NCBI GenBank assembly: GCA_021890795.1
Contig: JAKKUO010000001.1
Coordinates: 1-64,000 of the forward strand
Direction of reading: 5' to 3'
Length of the DNA: 64,000 bases
DNA from: Bacillota bacterium
GTDB lineage: Bacteria; Bacillota; Sulfobacillia; Symbiobacteriales; ZC4RG38
Shown: piece after piece, positions 59,706-64,000 of the stretch
How the letters are laid out: each line of letters starts with the position of its first letter
Numbering within the stretch: position 1 is the first letter of the stretch
Made by a program: the position numbers and the translations under genes
Notes under the pieces: model-generated
Seen by the model: the letters and a program-made list of their open reading frames with translations, nothing else
Told to the model about the DNA's origin: nothing
Database searches by the model: none

Positions 59706-60236
59706 ATGGACTGGCTGAATGCGGCCTCCACCTGGGCCATCCCCGGAATGCTGGCTCTCATCCCCCTCTGGGCCCATCTGAAGGGGGTGCCGGTCTTCAC
59801 GGCCTTTGTCCGGGGTGCCGAGGAAGGGTTGCGGGTCTGCGTCCAGATCCTGCCCTACATGGTGGCCATTCTGGTCGCCCTCGGGATCTTCCGGGAATCC
59901 GGCGCCCTGGGGGCGGTGGCCCGGGCGGTCGCACCGGTGACGGACTGGCTGGGCTTTCCGCCGGAGGTCCTGCCCCTCATGGTGATCCGCCCCCTGTCGG
60001 GTTCGGGCTCCCTGGCGGCGGTGACCGACCTCATCCGGCAGCACGGTCCGGACAGCTTCGTCGCTCGGCTGGGGGCGGTGATGCAGGGGAGCACCGACAC
60101 GACCTTCTACGTCTTGACCGTCTACTTCGGGAGCGTGGGGGTGCGGCGCCCCCGGTACGCGCTCATCCCGGGACTGGTGGGAGACCTGGTGGGCTTCGCC
60201 GCGGCCCTGTGGGCCTGCCGGTGGTTCTGGGAATGA
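59706..60236 (+). CDS. spmB: Spore maturation protein B
   Basis: A 176-residue membrane protein, partner of SpmA. The Gate-domain motifs are ALIPLWAHLKGVPVFTAFV, ILPYMVAILVALGIFRESG and the conserved IRPLSGSGSLAAV and GSTDTTFYVLTVYFGSVGV. ATG after AGGGGAGGG. Expected to be expressed in the forespore in Bacillota. No sigma-G/F-type promoter could be assigned with confidence. Confidence 0.93.
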   Translation: MDWLNAASTWAIPGMLALIPLWAHLKGVPVFTAFVRGAEEGLRVCVQILPYMVAILVALGIFRESGALGAVARAVAPVTDWLGFPPEVLPLMVIRPLSGSGSLAAVTDLIRQHGPDSFVARLGAVMQGSTDTTFYVLTVYFGSVGVRRPRYALIPGLVGDLVGFAAALWACRWFWE

Positions 60237-60371
60237 CCGCGGTCAGCAGGGATTTGGGACCGGAGTCACGAAAGAAATTTCAAGGATACCCGGGTCGGCC
60301 GCTTTCGGAAGCGGTTCGTCCCACCTTGGGCAATCTTGTCGTGGCACTTGGGGCCAAAGGAGGAGTGTACG

Positions 60372-61493
<1,122 letters not shown>

Positions 61494-61566
61494 TCTCCAG
61501 CCTGCCGGTGCTCCAGGGCCGCGGTCTGGACCTGGGCCTGAATCAACGGCGATGGGGCCATGGCAG

Positions 61567-61598
61567 TCGGCGGCAGGAAGTCTTTTTCCTGCCGCCGA
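61567..61598 (+). terminator. Hairpin after the msmX-like gene
   Basis: TCGGCGGCAGGAA (61567-61579), loop GTCTTT, TTCCTGCCGCCGA (61586-61598). Perfect 13-bp stem. A second stem (CCACCGT/ACGGTGG, about 61624-61650) lies just before the RidA gene. Confidence 0.7.
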
Positions 61599-61689
61599 AA
61601 GTGTATCTCGCTGGGCAACATACCACCGTGGGGTCCACTGGCACGGTGGAGCCCCGCAACGACGGATCCCGGCAAGGAGGACAGCCTGC

Positions 61690-62151
61690 ATGAGTTACGA
61701 AGCCCGGCTGCGGGAACTCGGCATTGCCCTGCCCCCGGCGCCCCGGCCGGTGGCGGCCTACGTTCCCGCGGTGAAGAGCGGCAACCTGGTCTACACCTCC
61801 GGCCAGCTGCCCTTGGTGGAGGGTAAGCTCCCCTTCACCGGCAAGGTGGGAGCCGGTGTCACTCTGGAGCAGGGGCAGGAGGCGGCCCGCATCGCGGTCC
61901 TGAATGCCCTGGCGGTGGTGCGGGAGGCCGTGGGGAGCCTGGACCGGGTCACCCGGGTGGTGAAAGCCACGGTCTTCGTGGCCAGCGCCCCCGGGTTCAA
62001 CGGGCAACCCCAGGTGGCCAACGGCGCGTCCGAATTGCTCCAGCAGGTTTTCGGCGAGGCCGGGCGCCACGCCCGTTCTGCGGTCGGGGTAGCGGAACTG
62101 CCCCTGGACGCACCGGTGGAGGTCGAGCTGGTGGTGGAGGTGGCCGGTTAG
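61690..62151 (+). CDS. RidA/YjgF-family protein
   Basis: A 153-residue member of the RidA family, which hydrolyses reactive enamine/imine intermediates. It has the family features [14 protein letters not shown] near residue 35 and a C-terminal VEVELVVEV strand. The length is that of the ~150-residue subgroup (longer than the classic 125). The active-site Arg of RidA proper is not evident at its usual place near the C-terminus, so the role may differ. ATG with AAGGAGG upstream. Confidence 0.83.
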   Translation: MSYEARLRELGIALPPAPRPVAAYVPAVKSGNLVYTSGQLPLVEGKLPFTGKVGAGVTLEQGQEAARIAVLNALAVVREAVGSLDRVTRVVKATVFVASAPGFNGQPQVANGASELLQQVFGEAGRHARSAVGVAELPLDAPVEVELVVEVAG

Positions 62152-62201
62152 CCCGGCCGCCTTTCCCTGTTGGGGACCTTCCGGCCTGTTTCGTTGCCTG
62201 T

Positions 62202-62732
62202 CTAGCCGGGGCTTCCCTCCACCGGCGGCCCTGGACCCGCCCCCGGAGCCGGCGAACCGTCCTCCGGGGGTGTGCAGCCGCCCTCCCCGGGCCAGGACCC
62301 CAGGTCGATGAGGAACCGGCCCGGGAGCACCTGCTCCGCGAGGGTCGGGCTCAGGGGGATTTCCACCGGGCTCTGGTCTCCCCGGAGGAGCCGCAGCCGC
62401 ACCCCGGCGACGAGGGATGGCAGGTCCAGGAAGACGTTGGTGCGCAGCCCGAGGAAGACCGGCAGGCAGGGGGTCAGGTCGGCGGGGGTGAGCACCGCTG
62501 CCCGGGCCTGGTTGACCCCCAGGCCGGCTCCCTCGGCGTCGATCTGGCAAATATATGTCCGACCGGTGGCGGCAAGGCGCCGGCCCTGGCCGATGGTGAT
62601 GGCCAGGTGGTATTCGTCCCGGCCCAGGGACCGCCGGAGCGCACCGGTGGGCAGGGCGAGCCAGCTCTCAAAGAAGCTGCCCAGACGCAGCCGCACCGGC
62701 TCGTTGGCCAGCAGTTCGACGCCCATGCGCAC
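62202..62732 (-). CDS. Conserved-looking hypothetical protein
   Basis: A 176-residue protein that I do not recognise. Predicted beta-rich, no signal peptide or membrane segment. The body runs from VRLRLGSFFESWLALPTG to GRFLIDLGSWPGEG and ends in a Pro/Gly-rich tail. GTG 62732 is eight bases from AAAGGAGG; ATG 62726 is an alternative. It is divergent from the pseudouridine synthase gene with about 70 bp between. Confidence 0.6.
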   Translation of the reverse strand: MRMGVELLANEPVRLRLGSFFESWLALPTGALRRSLGRDEYHLAITIGQGRRLAATGRTYICQIDAEGAGLGVNQARAAVLTPADLTPCLPVFLGLRTNVFLDLPSLVAGVRLRLLRGDQSPVEIPLSPTLAEQVLPGRFLIDLGSWPGEGGCTPPEDGSPAPGAGPGPPVEGSPG

Positions 62733-62803
62733 GGGGCTTACCTCCTTTGCCGGGAGGCTGCCCCATCGTATTCCGGCGGCTGCAATCAGGTGAGGTGCAG
62801 AGG

Positions 62804-63769
62804 ATGGCAGGACAAAAGGGACCGCTTTACGGCCCCCAGCGGCTGCAGAAGGTGCTCGCCCACGCCGGCGTGGCCTCCCGCCGGGCATCGGAGCAGCTGA
62901 TCCTGGCCGGCCGGGTGAAGGTGAACGGCCAGGTGGTGACGACCCTGGGAACCAAGGTGATCCCCGGGGTCGACCAGATCGAGGTGGACGGCAAACCCAT
63001 CACCGCCCGGGAAAACCTGGCCTATTGCCTGCTCTACAAGCCCCGGAAGGTGGTGACCACCGTCTACGACCCCCAGGGGCGGACCACGGTCCTTGATCTG
63101 ATCGGCGACGCACCGGTCCGGCTCTTCCCCGTGGGCCGGCTGGACTACGACTCCGACGGGCTCTTGCTGCTGACCAACGACGGCGACCTCGCGTTTCGGC
63201 TGATGCACCCGTCCCAGAAGGTCTGGAAGACCTACGTGGTGCGGGTGCGGGGGGTGCCTTCTGAGGCCAAGCTCCGCCGGCTGCAGCAGGGGATCACCCT
63301 CGAGGACGGCCCCACCGCCCCCTGCAAGGTGCGGCTCCTCAAAGTGGTAACGGACCGCACCAACCCCCGGAACCAGGTGGCCTGGGTGGAGATCCGCATC
63401 TACGAAGGGCGCAACCGCCAGGTGCGCCGGATGTTCGCGGCCATTGGCCACGAGGTGATCGGCCTTACCCGCACCCGGCTCGGTCCCCTGCGGCTCGAGG
63501 GCCTCCAGCCCGGGCAGTACCGCTACCTCACCCCCGGGGAGATCCAGGCCCTCCGGCAGTACGTGGGGCTGCCGCCCCGGCCCCCGTACCCCCTGGCCCC
63601 GGTGCCCAAGGGGGTCCGGGGGGAGCCCTGGCAGCCGGCCCGGCCGGCGCAGCCAGCAGCCCAGCCGGCTCGGCCCGCGGCGGCGTCCGCCCGGTCCGCC
63701 ATCGCATCGGCCCCGCCGGCGGGCCGGCGGTTCCGGGCCTCCACCCGGCTGCGGGCGTCTGCAACCTGA
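62804..63769 (+). CDS. Ribosomal large-subunit pseudouridine synthase, RluB/RsuA family
   Basis: A 321-residue RNA modification enzyme. An N-terminal S4 RNA-binding domain (RLQKVLAHAGVASRRASEQL) is followed by the catalytic domain with Asp in VGRLDYDSDGLLLLTNDGDL and the ARG-like motif YEGRNRQVRRMFAAIGHEV. It should isomerise a uridine of 23S rRNA. The last ~70 residues are an Ala/Pro/Arg-rich, repetitive tail that is not part of the fold. ATG with GGTGAGG upstream. Confidence 0.92.
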   Translation: MAGQKGPLYGPQRLQKVLAHAGVASRRASEQLILAGRVKVNGQVVTTLGTKVIPGVDQIEVDGKPITARENLAYCLLYKPRKVVTTVYDPQGRTTVLDLIGDAPVRLFPVGRLDYDSDGLLLLTNDGDLAFRLMHPSQKVWKTYVVRVRGVPSEAKLRRLQQGITLEDGPTAPCKVRLLKVVTDRTNPRNQVAWVEIRIYEGRNRQVRRMFAAIGHEVIGLTRTRLGPLRLEGLQPGQYRYLTPGEIQALRQYVGLPPRPPYPLAPVPKGVRGEPWQPARPAQPAAQPARPAAASARSAIASAPPAGRRFRASTRLRASAT

Positions 63770-63794
63770 GGCCCCGGGCAGGGAGGGTAGGGGG

Positions 63795-64000
63795 ATGGCG
63801 GCGTGGTTCTTCCCGGCCCCCGGGGCGGAGGCCGGACTCCTCCCGGAGGAGCAGCTCTGGGCCATGGAAGCCACCGCCCTGGAGGTCCGGCGGCTCTGGT
63901 TCGGCGGTCAGGTGCAGCCCTTTTACGGGGGTGTCCTCCTGCGGGAGCTGGGCACCGAGCTGGTCGCCCTGCTCCGGGCGAGGCCGGAGGAGGCCCCCCG
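63795..64000 (+). CDS. Partial gene, unknown product, cut by the window end
   Basis: An open frame from ATG 63795 after GGGAGGGTAGGGGG to the last base, 68 codons, beginning MAAWFFPAPGAEAGLLPEEQ. It follows the pseudouridine synthase by 25 bp and is probably co-transcribed. No family recognised from this fragment. Confidence 0.55.
   Translation, partial: MAAWFFPAPGAEAGLLPEEQLWAMEATALEVRRLWFGGQVQPFYGGVLLRELGTELVALLRARPEEAP

Overview
The window is a GC-rich (strikingly G/C-ending codons throughout) chromosomal segment of a bacterium that very likely forms endospores. The evidence is adjacent spmA/spmB spore-maturation genes, a DarA-type c-di-AMP receptor, PRD/PTS regulation, frequent AAAGGAGG-type ribosome binding sites and GTG/TTG starts. 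I infer a high-GC Bacillota lineage (Symbiobacterium/Thermaerobacter-like), probably saccharolytic. This rests on gene content and not on a database search. I recognised no rRNA, tRNA or CRISPR array.

Layout. 55-1765: an ISL3-family insertion sequence. 1.9-9.4 kb: a histidine phosphatase, then an operon with a PRD regulator, ascorbate-type PTS EIIB and EIIC, a phosphotriesterase-fold lactonase/hydrolase, a creatininase-family protein and a SIS-domain protein. 9.4-11.2 kb: a divergent pair of unknown genes, one secreted. 11.6-18.5 kb: acyl-CoA metabolism (AidB-like dehydrogenase, two acyl-CoA ligases, an enoyl-CoA hydratase) with an orphan nuclease-fold gene between. 18.7-25.1 kb: a DeoR/GlpR regulator divergent from an operon that encodes class II aldolase, phosphoglucose/phosphomannose isomerase, ROK sugar kinase and PfkB kinase, followed by an MFS permease. 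25.4-29.8 kb: a solitary 1451-residue SF1 helicase with a C-terminal nuclease, flanked by near-identical hairpins. 29.9-44.2 kb: a glycan-use island (GH2, membrane-anchored GH5-like, a sugar ABC importer without its own ATPase, GH1-like, an M24-like protein, GH43, a ROK repressor). 44.9-50.1 kb: an MglBAC-type galactose/glucose importer with a GH1 enzyme. 50.2-64 kb: MetE-like protein, PepF, a Trp-rich small protein, a GT2 glycosyltransferase, stand-alone LigD polymerase domain, polysaccharide deacetylase, DarA, SpmA/B, MsmX-like ATPase, RidA and an RluB-type pseudouridine synthase.

How it works together. The extracellular or anchored glycosidases would release oligosaccharides. The ABC importer at 35-38 kb would take them up, powered by the MsmX-like ATPase at 60.4 kb. 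Intracellular GH2, GH1 and GH43 enzymes would cut them further. The 19.7-23.7 kb operon supplies a complete upper glycolysis from free hexose to triose phosphates. GlpR-like operators occur as pairs about 100 bp apart both at the DeoR/aldolase promoter and upstream of mglB, so one regulator may join sugar uptake with glycolysis.

The most unusual structure is a set of short tandem repeats that begin at stop codons of upstream genes and fill the spacer to the next gene. The clearest is a ~16-bp array at 40824-40980 in which nearly every unit carries a purine-rich Shine-Dalgarno-like sequence plus a start codon. Related GC-rich low-complexity segments interrupt otherwise conserved enzymes, notably the GH2 protein.
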